The notes under the pieces are model-generated. The model did not search any database. It saw nothing but the letters and a program-made list of their open reading frames with translations, and was not told where the DNA came from. This document shows positions 1 through 6,269 of a stretch of 24,685 nt of DNA, one piece after another. The DNA comes from a virus. The position numbers and the translations under genes were made by a program. The first letter of the stretch is position 1; each line of letters starts with the position of its first letter. Location: IMG/VR virus record IMGVR_UViG_3300017769_000119, positions 1 to 24,685 of that record, one strand, 5' to 3'.

Positions 1-198
1 ATAGAACTACAGCGTAAAAACGACTCTTTAGAAAGCAAAGTAGAACAGCTTGTAATGGCAAAAGACAAATTAGAAGAAATGCTCATCAAGGTTCAAGACG
101 ATACGATTGACAGAATACTTTTAAATAAGTCTCTTAACCTCGATGACTGCAAAAGCGGCAAGTGCGGTTGTAAAAACGAATGCGAGAATGAATCTTAA
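1..198 (+). CDS. Partial hypothetical coiled-coil protein, C-terminal 65 residues
   Basis: An open frame runs from the first base of the window to TAA at 196-198, so the true start lies upstream. The visible part is a charged, heptad-like helix rich in Glu, Lys and Leu. It is followed by a short Cys-rich tail with four cysteines (C-x4-C-x-C-x3-C) that could bind a metal. The stop overlaps the start of the endolysin gene at 188, which suggests translational coupling in the late operon. I do not recognise the family. A small structural or lysis-accessory protein is possible, but the function is unknown. Confidence 0.6.
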   Translation: MELQRKNDSLESKVEQLVMAKDKLEEMLIKVQDDTIDRILLNKSLNLDDCKSGKCGCKNECENES

Positions 199-589
199 AT
201 ATTTTAATATTGAGGAATTTGACAGCCCTGACTATCAAGGCTCTGCTGTTTTGCACATGGATAGGGATTTTCTTAGGATGCTCGACACAGCTAGAGGTTA
301 CAGTAATGGGACACCCTTTAAAATCACTTCGGGGTATCGCACACCAGAAAAAAATCGAGCCATATACAAAAATCTTGGCAAGCCAGAAATTAAGTCCTCT
401 CATCTATACGGAAGGGCGGCAGATATACAGGCCACAACCTCAAGGGACAGGTTCAATATCGTTAACGCCCTTATTAAAGCAGGATTTAATAGAATCGGTA
501 TATCAGGAAAGTCAGGGTTCATCCATGTCGATAATGACTGTGATAAGTACGGAGGACAAAAGTCATCCGATGTCATTTGGATTTACTAA
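188..589 (+). CDS. M15-type peptidoglycan peptidase (probable endolysin)
   Basis: This 133-residue protein looks like a zinc D-Ala-D-Ala carboxypeptidase/endopeptidase of the peptidase M15A group, cutting peptide stems of peptidoglycan at host lysis. The zinc-site motifs are visible: SxHxxGxAxD as SSHLYGRAAD (His72, Asp79) and the late HxD as IHVD (His113, Asp115). A typical SGYRTPEKN stretch lies at about 48-56. I chose ATG 188 over the upstream ATG 143: homologues begin with a motif like LKYFNIEEFDSPD, and 188 overlaps the preceding stop. There is no signal peptide, consistent with release by the adjacent holin. The single-domain length is normal for phage M15 enzymes. Confidence 0.85.
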   Translation: MNLKYFNIEEFDSPDYQGSAVLHMDRDFLRMLDTARGYSNGTPFKITSGYRTPEKNRAIYKNLGKPEIKSSHLYGRAADIQATTSRDRFNIVNALIKAGFNRIGISGKSGFIHVDNDCDKYGGQKSSDVIWIY

Positions 590-607
590 TACAGTAGGAT
601 CAACATT

Positions 608-985
608 ATGCTTAAAGCCTTACTTGGTTTATTGGGAGGAAAATCTAAAGGACAGTCTGCAATAGGTGGACTCGCTTTAGATATTAGAGAAGCTATAAAA
701 GGCAAAGAACTAGACCCGAACCAAATCTTAGAAATTCAAGCTAAAATTAATGAAATTGAAGCACAACATCGCAGTCTATTTGTTAGTGGCTGGCGGCCTT
801 CCGTTGGCTGGGTATGCTCTCTGGCTTTTGCTTATCACTTTGTGGCCTTTCCAATTATTAAAACTATATATCCAGATACTGATTTTCCTGTCTTGGACAC
901 AGAGCCTTTGTTTACTGTGCTAATGGGAATGCTTGGTTTAGGTGGACTTAGAACATTTGAAAAACTAAAAGGCAAAACTAGCTAA
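608..985 (+). CDS. Holin of the three-transmembrane (GTA/T-holin-like) type
   Basis: This 125-residue protein has a polar, helical N-terminal half. It is followed by the motif SGWRPSVGWVCS (about 59-70) and two clear hydrophobic segments at about 66-86 and 98-115. The GWRP-x2-GW motif is characteristic of the 3TM holin family found in gene-transfer agents and many prophages (GTA_holin_3TM type). Its place directly after the endolysin supports a role in permeabilising the inner membrane. The C-terminus is basic (EKLKGKTS). The stop overlaps the next start (TAATG). The role is inferred from family and position; no lysis phenotype can be read from sequence. Confidence 0.8.
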   Translation: MLKALLGLLGGKSKGQSAIGGLALDIREAIKGKELDPNQILEIQAKINEIEAQHRSLFVSGWRPSVGWVCSLAFAYHFVAFPIIKTIYPDTDFPVLDTEPLFTVLMGMLGLGGLRTFEKLKGKTS

Positions 986-1119
986 TGGCAAAGCAGCAGG
1001 TTTCCACATACTACAAAAAGGTAAAGGTTAAAAGAAAGGGTGTCCATGCTAAAAGCAAATCATCTAGTCTAAAGACTTCTAAGCTTTACAAAAAGCCTTA
1101 CAACTCACAGGGAAGATAA
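985..1119 (+). CDS. Small basic protein, 44 residues
   Basis: A short gene lies between holin and phosphoesterase, starting ATG 985 and stopping TAA 1117-1119. It overlaps both neighbours by TAATG. The protein is extremely basic, with many Lys and Ser residues: it begins MAKQQVSTYYKKVKVKR and ends KPYNSQGR. I recall similar Lys/Tyr-rich mini-proteins next to lysis genes in other flavobacterial prophages, but the function is not known. Binding to nucleic acid or to the acidic cell envelope would fit the charge. The perfect double stop/start overlap is the main support that it is translated. Confidence 0.7.
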   Translation: MAKQQVSTYYKKVKVKRKGVHAKSKSSSLKTSKLYKKPYNSQGR

Positions 1120-1829
1120 TGTTTGAACAAAGACCAAGACTTTCAGGCAATAAACTAGCAGCCTACAATCACATCACTAAGAACGAGAGAAGAATTTTAG
1201 TAGTGGGAGACTTGCATTGTCCTTTTGAATTAGATGGCTACTTTGACTTTTGCAAGAAAACCTATGCTGAGTGGAACTGCAATCAGGTAGTTTTTATAGG
1301 TGATATAATAGACAACCACTACTCTTCCTTCCATACTACCGATCCTGATGGCTACGGAGGTGGGCATGAGCTAGAGAGAGCTATTGATACTGTTCAAAAA
1401 TGGACTAGAGAATTTCCTGTGGCTGATGTGTGTATTGGAAACCATGACAGGATTATAATGAGAAAAGCTTTTGACTCTGCTATTCCTAGAGCTTGGATTA
1501 AATCTTACAATGAAATATTAGGAACAAACTGGAACTGGATAGAGAGAGTTGTATATGATAATGTACAATACTGTCATGGAGAGGGAGGCACAGCTAGAAC
1601 TAAAGCTAAAAATGATATGATGTCAACTGTAAAGGGGCACATTCACACACAGGCTTACACCGAATGGATGGTTGGCAGAAAGTTTCGTATCTTCAGCTTA
1701 CAGGTGGGCTGTGGAATAGACTCTAGTGCTTATGCTGCGGCTTATGCAAAGCACTTTAAAAAGCAAGCCATAGGATGTGGAGCTGTCTTAGGAGGTCATA
1801 CTGCAATTAACTGCCTTATGAAGCTCTAA
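1119..1829 (+). CDS. Calcineurin-like metallophosphoesterase
   Basis: This 236-residue protein has the ordered metal-binding motifs of the metallophosphoesterase superfamily: GDLH (Asp31, His33), GDIIDNH (Asp62, Asp65), GNHD (Asn108, His109), a later CHG and then GHIH (about 174-176). These residues would hold two metal ions and hydrolyse a phosphoester. The substrate cannot be told; nucleotide phosphatase, phosphodiesterase and polynucleotide phosphatase are all seen in this superfamily. It is the last gene of the lysis block, coupled to the 44-residue gene by TAATG, and is followed by the attP-like region. It may be an accessory gene rather than part of lysis. Confidence 0.85.
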   Translation: MFEQRPRLSGNKLAAYNHITKNERRILVVGDLHCPFELDGYFDFCKKTYAEWNCNQVVFIGDIIDNHYSSFHTTDPDGYGGGHELERAIDTVQKWTREFPVADVCIGNHDRIIMRKAFDSAIPRAWIKSYNEILGTNWNWIERVVYDNVQYCHGEGGTARTKAKNDMMSTVKGHIHTQAYTEWMVGRKFRIFSLQVGCGIDSSAYAAAYAKHFKKQAIGCGAVLGGHTAINCLMKL

Positions 1830-1848
1830 AAAGGGTTAACTTTTAGCT

Positions 1849-1872
1849 AAACTGTCTCTAAAACTGTCTCTA
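1849..1872 (+). repeat. Left pair of direct repeats (candidate integrase arm sites)
   Basis: Two perfect tandem copies of AAACTGTCTCTA lie at 1849-1860 and 1861-1872. The core TGTCTCTA (1853 and 1865) recurs at 2046, and TGTCTCT at 2058, just before the integrase gene. Orientation and the 12-base spacing are the same in both pairs. Repeats of this layout flanking a crossover core are typical of arm-type sites for tyrosine integrases. Binding is inferred. Confidence 0.6.
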
Positions 1873-1880
1873 AAAAAACA

Positions 1881-1903
1881 AACCCCTAGTATTAATAGGG
1901 GTT
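1881..1903 (-). terminator. Hairpin with a U-tract in the leftward direction
   Basis: A perfect 8-base stem, AACCCCTA / TAGGGGTT, encloses a 7-base loop. On the + strand it is preceded by a run of A and has no T-run after it. On the minus strand it would be followed by a T-rich tail, so as an intrinsic terminator it works best for leftward transcription. It could still end the late operon weakly, or act on transcripts coming leftward through int from the repressor gene. Confidence 0.55.
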
Positions 1904-1917
1904 AACAAGCTATCAAG

Positions 1918-1939
1918 CAGAGAGGAAGGGACTCGTACC
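1918..1939 (-). other. Candidate attP core resembling a tRNA 3' end
   Basis: Read on the minus strand, this segment begins GGTACGAGTCCCTT and continues CCTCTCTGC. That resembles the T-loop (consensus TTCGANT, one mismatch), the 3' T-stem strand and the acceptor strand of a bacterial tRNA. No complete tRNA can be folded here. A tRNA 3' fragment beside an integrase gene is the classic attP core, restoring the tRNA after integration. It sits between the two repeat pairs. The tRNA identity is not assigned. Confidence 0.45.
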
Positions 1940-2008
1940 AAAACTAAATACAGTAAAAAACTCATAAAAACAGGAAAATTACATCTATAAATATAATCCT
2001 TTTTATTT

Positions 2009-2026
2009 TTTTAATCGTTTTAATCG
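2009..2026 (+). repeat. Tandem 9-base repeat in the attP region
   Basis: TTTTAATCG occurs twice without a gap at 2009-2017 and 2018-2026, inside a very AT-rich stretch between the tRNA-like core and the int start. It may bind a bending or directionality protein (IHF/HU-like or excisionase), by analogy with other attP sites. This is inference from position only. Confidence 0.4.
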
Positions 2027-2034
2027 TTTTTTAA

Positions 2035-2042
2035 TACTTTTG
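2035..2042 (+). promoter_or_regulatory. Candidate int promoter -7 box
   Basis: TACTTTTG matches the Bacteroidota -7 consensus TAnnTTTG exactly and lies 23 bases before the GTG start of int. No TTG is seen at the expected -33 spacing, so the promoter may be weak or need an activator. The right-hand repeat pair (2046-2064) covers the expected start of transcription, which would let integrase repress its own synthesis. Confidence 0.4.
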
Positions 2043-2045
2043 AGG

Positions 2046-2064
2046 TGTCTCTAAAAGTGTCTCT
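2046..2064 (+). repeat. Right pair of direct repeats (candidate integrase arm sites)
   Basis: TGTCTCTA at 2046-2053 and TGTCTCT at 2058-2064 are spaced 12 bases apart, as in the left pair at 1853 and 1865. The second copy touches the integrase start codon. See the left pair for the interpretation. Confidence 0.6.
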
Positions 2065-3243
2065 GTGAGTTTTTATTTGCATCAAGGATTTGTTTTGTTC
2101 AATTACTGGATTAAATCTAAGAGGCACAGATACTCCACAAAAATAAAGATAGACAGATCGGAGTGGGATTTAAAAACACAAAGACCAAAAGCTAGAAGAG
2201 GGAAAACAGGAGAGGCCAATAGAAAGATTACCTACGAACTAAACGAATACCAACAAGCTTTTGATGTTCTTAAATCTAAATACAAGGAAAGCCTTACAAA
2301 AGAAATAGTCAAAAAAAACTTTGACAGACATTTCCAACTAGCTCAAACAGTAAAGACCCTTACTTACTCAGATTACTTTGAGATTTATATCCAGCAGAAA
2401 AAGCAAAGTGAAGCTATAAAAAAAAGATCAACTCAAGCCTATACAACAATACATACAGCTATCATAGCCATGCAAAAGAAAGCCAAAAAGACTTTCTACC
2501 TAAAAGACTTTGACAATGCTTTTTTTATGGACTTTATTGCTTACCTAAGAACAGAAAAGGATATTTCTGACAATACCCTTCAGAGAAAGCTAGGCTTTTT
2601 TAAAAGCTTTTTGAATTGGTGTATAGTAAGCGGCTACCAAGTAAACATGGATTTTAAAAAGGTAAGGGTAAAAACTAGGGAGACTTCTCATGTTTCATTG
2701 ACTGAAGAGGAACTAGAAATTTTAACAAAGGTAGAACTAAGCGAAAGGCTAGATTATTATAGAGACCTTTTTCTGATTGGTGTTTACTCAGGCCAACGTT
2801 ACTCGGACTACTCTAGGTTCAATAAAAAATACATAGAGGGGGATAATATAAAGATCAGAGCCAAAAAGACAGGGCAGTTCAGTTATATCCCTCTTAGCAG
2901 AAAACTAAAAACAATATTGGACAAATATGACTGGAAACTTAGAACTATCGCAAGTCAAAAGTTTAACATAGCTGTGCAAGACATTTGTAAGATCGCTGGG
3001 TTTGATGAAACCATTCAGGTAGATAAATTCTACGGATCAAAGAAGGTTTCTAAGGATGTGCCTAAGTGGAAGATGATAGCCTCTCACACAGCTCGTAGAA
3101 CGTTTATAACGCTGTCTTTAAACAAGGGAGTGCCTGAGTATCTAATTATGCAGGTAACAGGGATCAAAAGCCTTAAAACGCTTCAGGGTTATATAAGATT
3201 TGATAAGAAATTAAATAAGACTATTTCTCAGGCTTGGGATTAG
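2065..3243 (+). CDS. int: Tyrosine recombinase (phage integrase)
   Basis: This 392-residue site-specific recombinase would integrate and excise the phage by strand exchange at att sites. It has three parts: an N-terminal arm-binding region with the RYSTKIKI...W pattern usual in Bacteroidota integrases (about 20-34), a SAM-like core-binding domain (about 100-195), and the catalytic domain. Catalytic residues are Arg245 (GQRYSD), Lys267/268, His341 and Arg344 (HTAR), and Tyr376. The position normally His in the GH motif is Ile367 (TGIKS), an unusual substitution. The start is GTG 2065, chosen because the conserved N-terminal pattern begins within a few residues. The gene converges on the repressor with a 23-base overlap and no terminator between them. 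Confidence 0.93.
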   Translation: MSFYLHQGFVLFNYWIKSKRHRYSTKIKIDRSEWDLKTQRPKARRGKTGEANRKITYELNEYQQAFDVLKSKYKESLTKEIVKKNFDRHFQLAQTVKTLTYSDYFEIYIQQKKQSEAIKKRSTQAYTTIHTAIIAMQKKAKKTFYLKDFDNAFFMDFIAYLRTEKDISDNTLQRKLGFFKSFLNWCIVSGYQVNMDFKKVRVKTRETSHVSLTEEELEILTKVELSERLDYYRDLFLIGVYSGQRYSDYSRFNKKYIEGDNIKIRAKKTGQFSYIPLSRKLKTILDKYDWKLRTIASQKFNIAVQDICKIAGFDETIQVDKFYGSKKVSKDVPKWKMIASHTARRTFITLSLNKGVPEYLIMQVTGIKSLKTLQGYIRFDKKLNKTISQAWD

Positions 3244-3967
3244 AGTGCTTCTTGTAGTTTCCAATTTCACTAACAAATTCAATAGCCTTTTTTGTGTTAG
3301 CATCTGAGTTCTTTTTAAAATCAGCTTTAACCTCTTCAAACTTATCATGCAAAAACTTCAGCCTTTTATCATCTAGCTCATTTGTAAGTTTTAAACGTTC
3401 TGCTCTAGCTGCTAGACTATCTTCTCTAATAGCGGTAAATTCATTTTCTAATGTTTTAGCAAACTCTCCAAGGTCATTATCTATTTTGGCTTTGTACTTT
3501 TCCCAGTTTTGTTTTACTTCTGTATTAACAATTTCAATCTTTTCTTCAAATACAGTCAGCCTATCATTTACCTGCTGAAATGTTTTAGTGGAAGATAAAA
3601 GAGCTTTTTCGATTTTATTAGCCAAATAGTTTAAAGCGTAGTCATGATTTTCTAGATACTCTTGTATGTTTTCATAAGAAGCATCTCTAGACTTTTTTAA
3701 AGAATCAGAGCCAGCAGGTTGTTTTTGCATCCCCTGAACTATCATTTCTCCATAGCCAAGTAACACCCAGTCATGATTTAACTGCGGAAACCTTTTTACA
3801 ATTTTATCTAAAAGCTTAGTAGATGGCGTTTTGCCAACTGATATTACATTATGTAAAGAAGATGAGCTTTTGATTTTACATTGTTTGCCAAATTCTGTCA
3901 ATGACATTCCTGTTGAATCAATAAAAACTTTAAGTCTTTGGCTTTGTGGAGACTTACTTGTTTCCAT
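3221..3967 (-). CDS. CI-like repressor: XRE helix-turn-helix plus long coiled coil
   Basis: This 248-residue protein is the only minus-strand gene. The N-terminal 75 residues look like the XRE/CI DNA-binding domain of Bacteroidota phages: RLKVFIDSTGMSLTEFGKQ, then a recognition-helix region, then the closing NHDWVLLGYGEM motif. The rest (about 95-235) is a charged, heptad-rich coiled coil, probably for oligomerisation. There is no S24/LexA-type peptidase domain or Ala-Gly cleavage site, so induction by RecA-stimulated self-cleavage is not expected. Divergence from the early operon and convergence with int fit a lysogeny repressor. An antirepressor-sensitive repressor or another HTH regulator are alternatives. 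Confidence 0.75.
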   Translation of the reverse strand: METSKSPQSQRLKVFIDSTGMSLTEFGKQCKIKSSSSLHNVISVGKTPSTKLLDKIVKRFPQLNHDWVLLGYGEMIVQGMQKQPAGSDSLKKSRDASYENIQEYLENHDYALNYLANKIEKALLSSTKTFQQVNDRLTVFEEKIEIVNTEVKQNWEKYKAKIDNDLGEFAKTLENEFTAIREDSLAARAERLKLTNELDDKRLKFLHDKFEEVKADFKKNSDANTKKAIEFVSEIGNYKKHSNPKPEK

Positions 3968-4006
3968 AATATGTTTATTTTTTAATTATTTTATGTACTT
4001 TTTTTT

Positions 4007-4060
4007 CTTTTATATTCTTTTTTTATATATTTGGATTATAAAACGAATATAAAAAGAATA
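4007..4060. promoter_or_regulatory. Divergent control region with inverted repeat and rightward -7 box
   Basis: The 128-base gap between repressor and early operon is almost pure A/T. CTTTTATATTC (4007-4017) is mirrored by GAATATAAAAAG (4045-4056), whose complement differs from the left arm only by one extra T. This makes a good candidate repressor operator. TATATTTG (4026-4033), an exact match to the -7 consensus TAnnTTTG, lies between the arms and would serve the rightward early promoter. No -33 TTG is evident. On the minus strand TATATTCG (4044-4051, one mismatch) could serve the repressor gene. Confidence 0.5.
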
Positions 4061-4095
4061 AATTTTTCATAATTGTCCATTAAAAATAAATAAAA

Positions 4096-4410
4096 ATGAC
4101 GCACAATCACTTTAAAAAAGTTAAAAGTTGTTTAGAAGCTATTAACAAAATTCAACTTCAAGTAGATGATAATCAAACTTTTACTTCTAAAAACGCAGTA
4201 AAGGTTGATTATAAGCACACTATAATTGATCTTGATGATTATTCTTTAATTATTAGCGGATCAGCCGAGCAGCATTATAAGCAGCACCATTCTACAGAGA
4301 AAATCTTTCTTTTTATTTCTCTATATGATTCTGAAAATAATGAGATGTTTTTAAATAAAAAACAGCACACACAGGTTAGGGAATTAGTAAAAATTAAAAC
4401 AGCAGTATAA
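4096..4410 (+). CDS. Hypothetical early protein, 104 residues
   Basis: This is the first gene of the rightward early operon, about 60 bases after the candidate -7 box. The protein is mixed alpha/beta, with a histidine-rich middle (EQHYKQHHSTEK, about 58-69) and a strand-like core (IIDLDDYSLIISG). No DNA-binding motif, signal peptide or membrane segment is evident. Its stop overlaps the next start (TAATG), so the two are probably co-translated. By position it could be a Cro-like or antirepressor function, but nothing in the sequence shows this. I do not recognise it. Confidence 0.65.
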   Translation: MTHNHFKKVKSCLEAINKIQLQVDDNQTFTSKNAVKVDYKHTIIDLDDYSLIISGSAEQHYKQHHSTEKIFLFISLYDSENNEMFLNKKQHTQVRELVKIKTAV

Positions 4411-4706
4411 TGAGCAGAAAAAACTTTGAGGCCGAGCCATTAGATCAATTAGAAAAAAGATTAGAGAGTTTAGTCAACAGCATTAATCTGGCAACTCAAA
4501 AGATTGACATGATTGACAAAAAGCTAGGAAGCGAAGGGCTAGTCAATATTGATAAGTTTTACACTTTAAGCGAAGTCAGTAAGATAGTAGGCCTTTCTCC
4601 TTATCACATTAAAAAAGATATTGAAAACGGAAGGCTTAAACCTTTAAAAAGAGGTGGCCGAACTGTCTTTAATAAAGAGAAAATTAACAGCTACATAAAA
4701 GAATAA
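4410..4706 (+). CDS. Excisionase-like helix-turn-helix protein
   Basis: This 98-residue protein has an N-terminal coiled coil (about 8-40) and a C-terminal MerR/HTH_17-type domain. The pattern is FYTLSEVSKIVGLSPYHIKKDIENGRLKPLKRGGRTVF followed by a helix KEKINSYIKE, given here in two parts across residues about 50-98. This is the excisionase/AlpA fold that binds bent or repeated DNA. In a phage with a tyrosine integrase it could be the directionality factor. In Bacteroidota the same domain also serves as a transcription factor. The N-terminal coiled coil suggests dimerisation. It overlaps the preceding gene by TAATG. Confidence 0.65.
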   Translation: MSRKNFEAEPLDQLEKRLESLVNSINLATQKIDMIDKKLGSEGLVNIDKFYTLSEVSKIVGLSPYHIKKDIENGRLKPLKRGGRTVFNKEKINSYIKE

Positions 4707-4725
4707 TTTAAAACAAAACACAATG
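4706..4725 (+). repeat. Repeated translation leader, copy 1
   Basis: The 20 bases ATTTAAAACAAAACACAATG, ending in the start codon of the annealing-protein gene, recur exactly at 7716-7735 before the ParB-like gene. Bacteroidota genes usually lack Shine-Dalgarno sites and prefer A-rich unstructured leaders, so this is probably an efficient initiation leader that was copied or selected. It may also be a binding site for a translational regulator. Confidence 0.55.
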
Positions 4726-5217
4726 CAAACTATAAACATCAAAGGCAAAGAATACGTTCAGGTAAACGAAAAGCTAAAACATTTTAGAAAAAACTACCCA
4801 AACTATTCTCTAACATCAGAGGTAGTTGAAAAAACAGATAAAACCATTTTAGTTTTAGCTACTATTAAAGATGAAAACGATAAGGCTCGAGCAACAGGAT
4901 TAGCAGAAGAGGTTCAAGGATCAACTTTTATAAATAAAGGTTCTCATGTTGAAAACTGTGAAACTTCTGCATGGGGTCGAGCGTTGTCAAATTTTGGGAT
5001 AGGCATAGATACTTCGGTTGCTTCTTATGAGGAGGTTAAAAATGCTATGATAAACAAAGAGGCAAAAGTTAAAAAGCCTTTTACTGAGGATATGCTTACA
5101 GGCATGATCGATAGTATTGGAAATGATAAGTATTCGTTTGAATATATAGACGAAAACTATGATTTGCCAAATGATGTAAAAGAAAAGCTAAAAGCTGTAA
5201 AAGAGATAACTCAATAA
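4723..5217 (+). CDS. Probable phage single-strand annealing / ssDNA-binding protein (Rad52-DdrA-like)
   Basis: This 164-residue protein carries the pattern TFINKGSHVENCETSAWGRAL with FGIGIDTSVAS after it (about 68-104, split here). It resembles the (S/N)x(T/G)SxxENxETSAxGRAL block of phage Rad52/DdrA-like annealing proteins. These bind single-stranded DNA and drive recombination and concatemer formation in replication. The N-terminal part (KEYVQVNEKLKHFRKNYP) matches the usual start of this family. The C-terminal 50 residues are helical and charged, and probably mediate partner contacts. Position with other replication genes agrees. Family assignment is from motif memory; the exact subfamily is unsure. 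Confidence 0.6.
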   Translation: MQTINIKGKEYVQVNEKLKHFRKNYPNYSLTSEVVEKTDKTILVLATIKDENDKARATGLAEEVQGSTFINKGSHVENCETSAWGRALSNFGIGIDTSVASYEEVKNAMINKEAKVKKPFTEDMLTGMIDSIGNDKYSFEYIDENYDLPNDVKEKLKAVKEITQ

Positions 5218-5219
5218 TT

Positions 5220-5717
5220 ATGGAAGCAGTAAAATTAAAAGCACATCAGCCTACAAACCGAGAGGCCGAGATCATAACACAAAAGAGAACAGGTAAAATG
5301 TTTTTAGAAAAGGTTGTGCATGAAGTACAACAGGGAAACATTCCAGCCACATTTGCAGCTCTTCAAATTAAGCAACTAGAAAAAGAGTTTAAGTCTGCTT
5401 TAACTCAAATAGAAGAACAAGCAAAAGAGGAGTTGATAGGCACGGGGGTTTATGTTTACGGAGACTATCAAATTAAAGCTAGAGAAGGATCACGCACAGT
5501 TGACTTTACAGAATGTGAAGAGGTTACTAAAGCGCAGGCTGATGTTGATGAGATGAAAGCATATTTAAAACAATCTTTAATCGGCCTAGACAAAGGTATT
5601 ACAGAAGTACAGCCTGACCATCACTTCGCCTGTAAACTATCGGGAGAAATAAGAAAGCTTCCTAAGTGGAAATATAACAAATCAAGTATTGTTTTAACTA
5701 AGATAGGGAGGGGCTAA
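5220..5717 (+). CDS. Hypothetical recombination-neighbour protein, 165 residues
   Basis: The gene starts two bases after the annealing-protein stop. The first 90 residues are helical (GKMFLEKVVHEVQQGNIPATFAALQ). They are followed by a beta-rich stretch with KAREGSRTVDFTECEE (about 88-103), then helices and a basic C-terminus. The xxGSxxxDFxxC pattern is shared with unnamed proteins beside annealing proteins in other flavobacterial prophages, as I remember them. A role as a recombination or nuclease accessory is possible, but no catalytic motif is visible. The last codons form the left arm of a terminator-like hairpin. Confidence 0.6.
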   Translation: MEAVKLKAHQPTNREAEIITQKRTGKMFLEKVVHEVQQGNIPATFAALQIKQLEKEFKSALTQIEEQAKEELIGTGVYVYGDYQIKAREGSRTVDFTECEEVTKAQADVDEMKAYLKQSLIGLDKGITEVQPDHHFACKLSGEIRKLPKWKYNKSSIVLTKIGRG

Positions 5718-5741
5718 CTAGACATTAATCCTCCCTATTTT
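5703..5741 (+). terminator. Terminator-like hairpin after the recombination genes
   Basis: ATAGGGAGG (5703-5711) pairs perfectly with CCTCCCTAT (5730-5738), followed by TTT. The loop is 18 bases and holds the stop codon of the upstream gene. The stem overlaps the coding end, so translation could block hairpin formation and couple ribosome flow to read-through into the replication genes. Confidence 0.55.
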
Positions 5742-5756
5742 ATAACACACAACATT

Positions 5757-6269
5757 ATGAAATATAAAGCAAATGGTGTCAAGTACAATACAGACATTCA
5801 AACAACTTCTAAATCTATAATTAATGGCTATATGTTACAGCTTAAACAGTATGATGATATCATATTTGATGAATTTGGTATTAAAATTGGTGAGCGTGGA
5901 AGGCAATCTTTTGCAGTTGATTTAAGAAGAATTTTTTTCAAGTTTGTTAGAAATAAATTCCCACAGTTATCACTTGCATTTATTGGATCATACCTTAACA
6001 AAGACCATGCAACTGTTCTTCATGCGCTAAAGTCTTATGATAACCTATATTTAAGCGACCCTGATTTTCAAAAACTAGCAGACCATTTACGACTTAGGTT
6101 TAGAACTATTGACAGCGAGTCCCCTTCAGATGAATATTTAATTAAACTTACAACTCTTATAAACAACTCATCTGAGGCACTACGAAAAGAGTTTTACGAG
6201 CTAATTGCAACTCACAGTATAATAAAAAACAACTTAGATAAGGTTGAAAAGATATTAAATAATGAGTAA
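5757..6269 (+). CDS. DnaA domain IV-like DNA-binding protein (replication)
   Basis: This 170-residue protein contains a block from about 57 to 92: FFKFVRNKFPQLSLAFIGSY, then LNKDHATVLHALKSY. It closely follows the DnaA C-terminal domain pattern, with a helix, a SLxxIGxxL helix and the DHxTVLHA signature that contacts DnaA boxes. The AAA+ ATPase domain of full DnaA is absent. Host DnaA is about 450 residues, so this is a stand-alone binding domain with a helical C-terminal tail. It may mark the phage origin or compete with host DnaA. It overlaps the DUF1376-like replication gene by 8 bases, so the two were probably selected together. Confidence 0.75.
   Translation: MKYKANGVKYNTDIQTTSKSIINGYMLQLKQYDDIIFDEFGIKIGERGRQSFAVDLRRIFFKFVRNKFPQLSLAFIGSYLNKDHATVLHALKSYDNLYLSDPDFQKLADHLRLRFRTIDSESPSDEYLIKLTTLINNSSEALRKEFYELIATHSIIKNNLDKVEKILNNE

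Noticed and set aside
210-665. Long open frame overlapping the endolysin with a signal-peptide-like start
   Set aside because: It is antiparallel in content to no known family and lies in another frame of a well-matched M15 gene and the holin; a shadow frame.
1905-1945. A complete tRNA gene
   Set aside because: Only the T-loop and 3' acceptor part are recognisable; no anticodon or D arm can be folded nearby.
3294-3578. Open frame opposite the repressor gene
   Set aside because: Ser/Leu-rich translation of the complement of a coiled coil; typical shadow.
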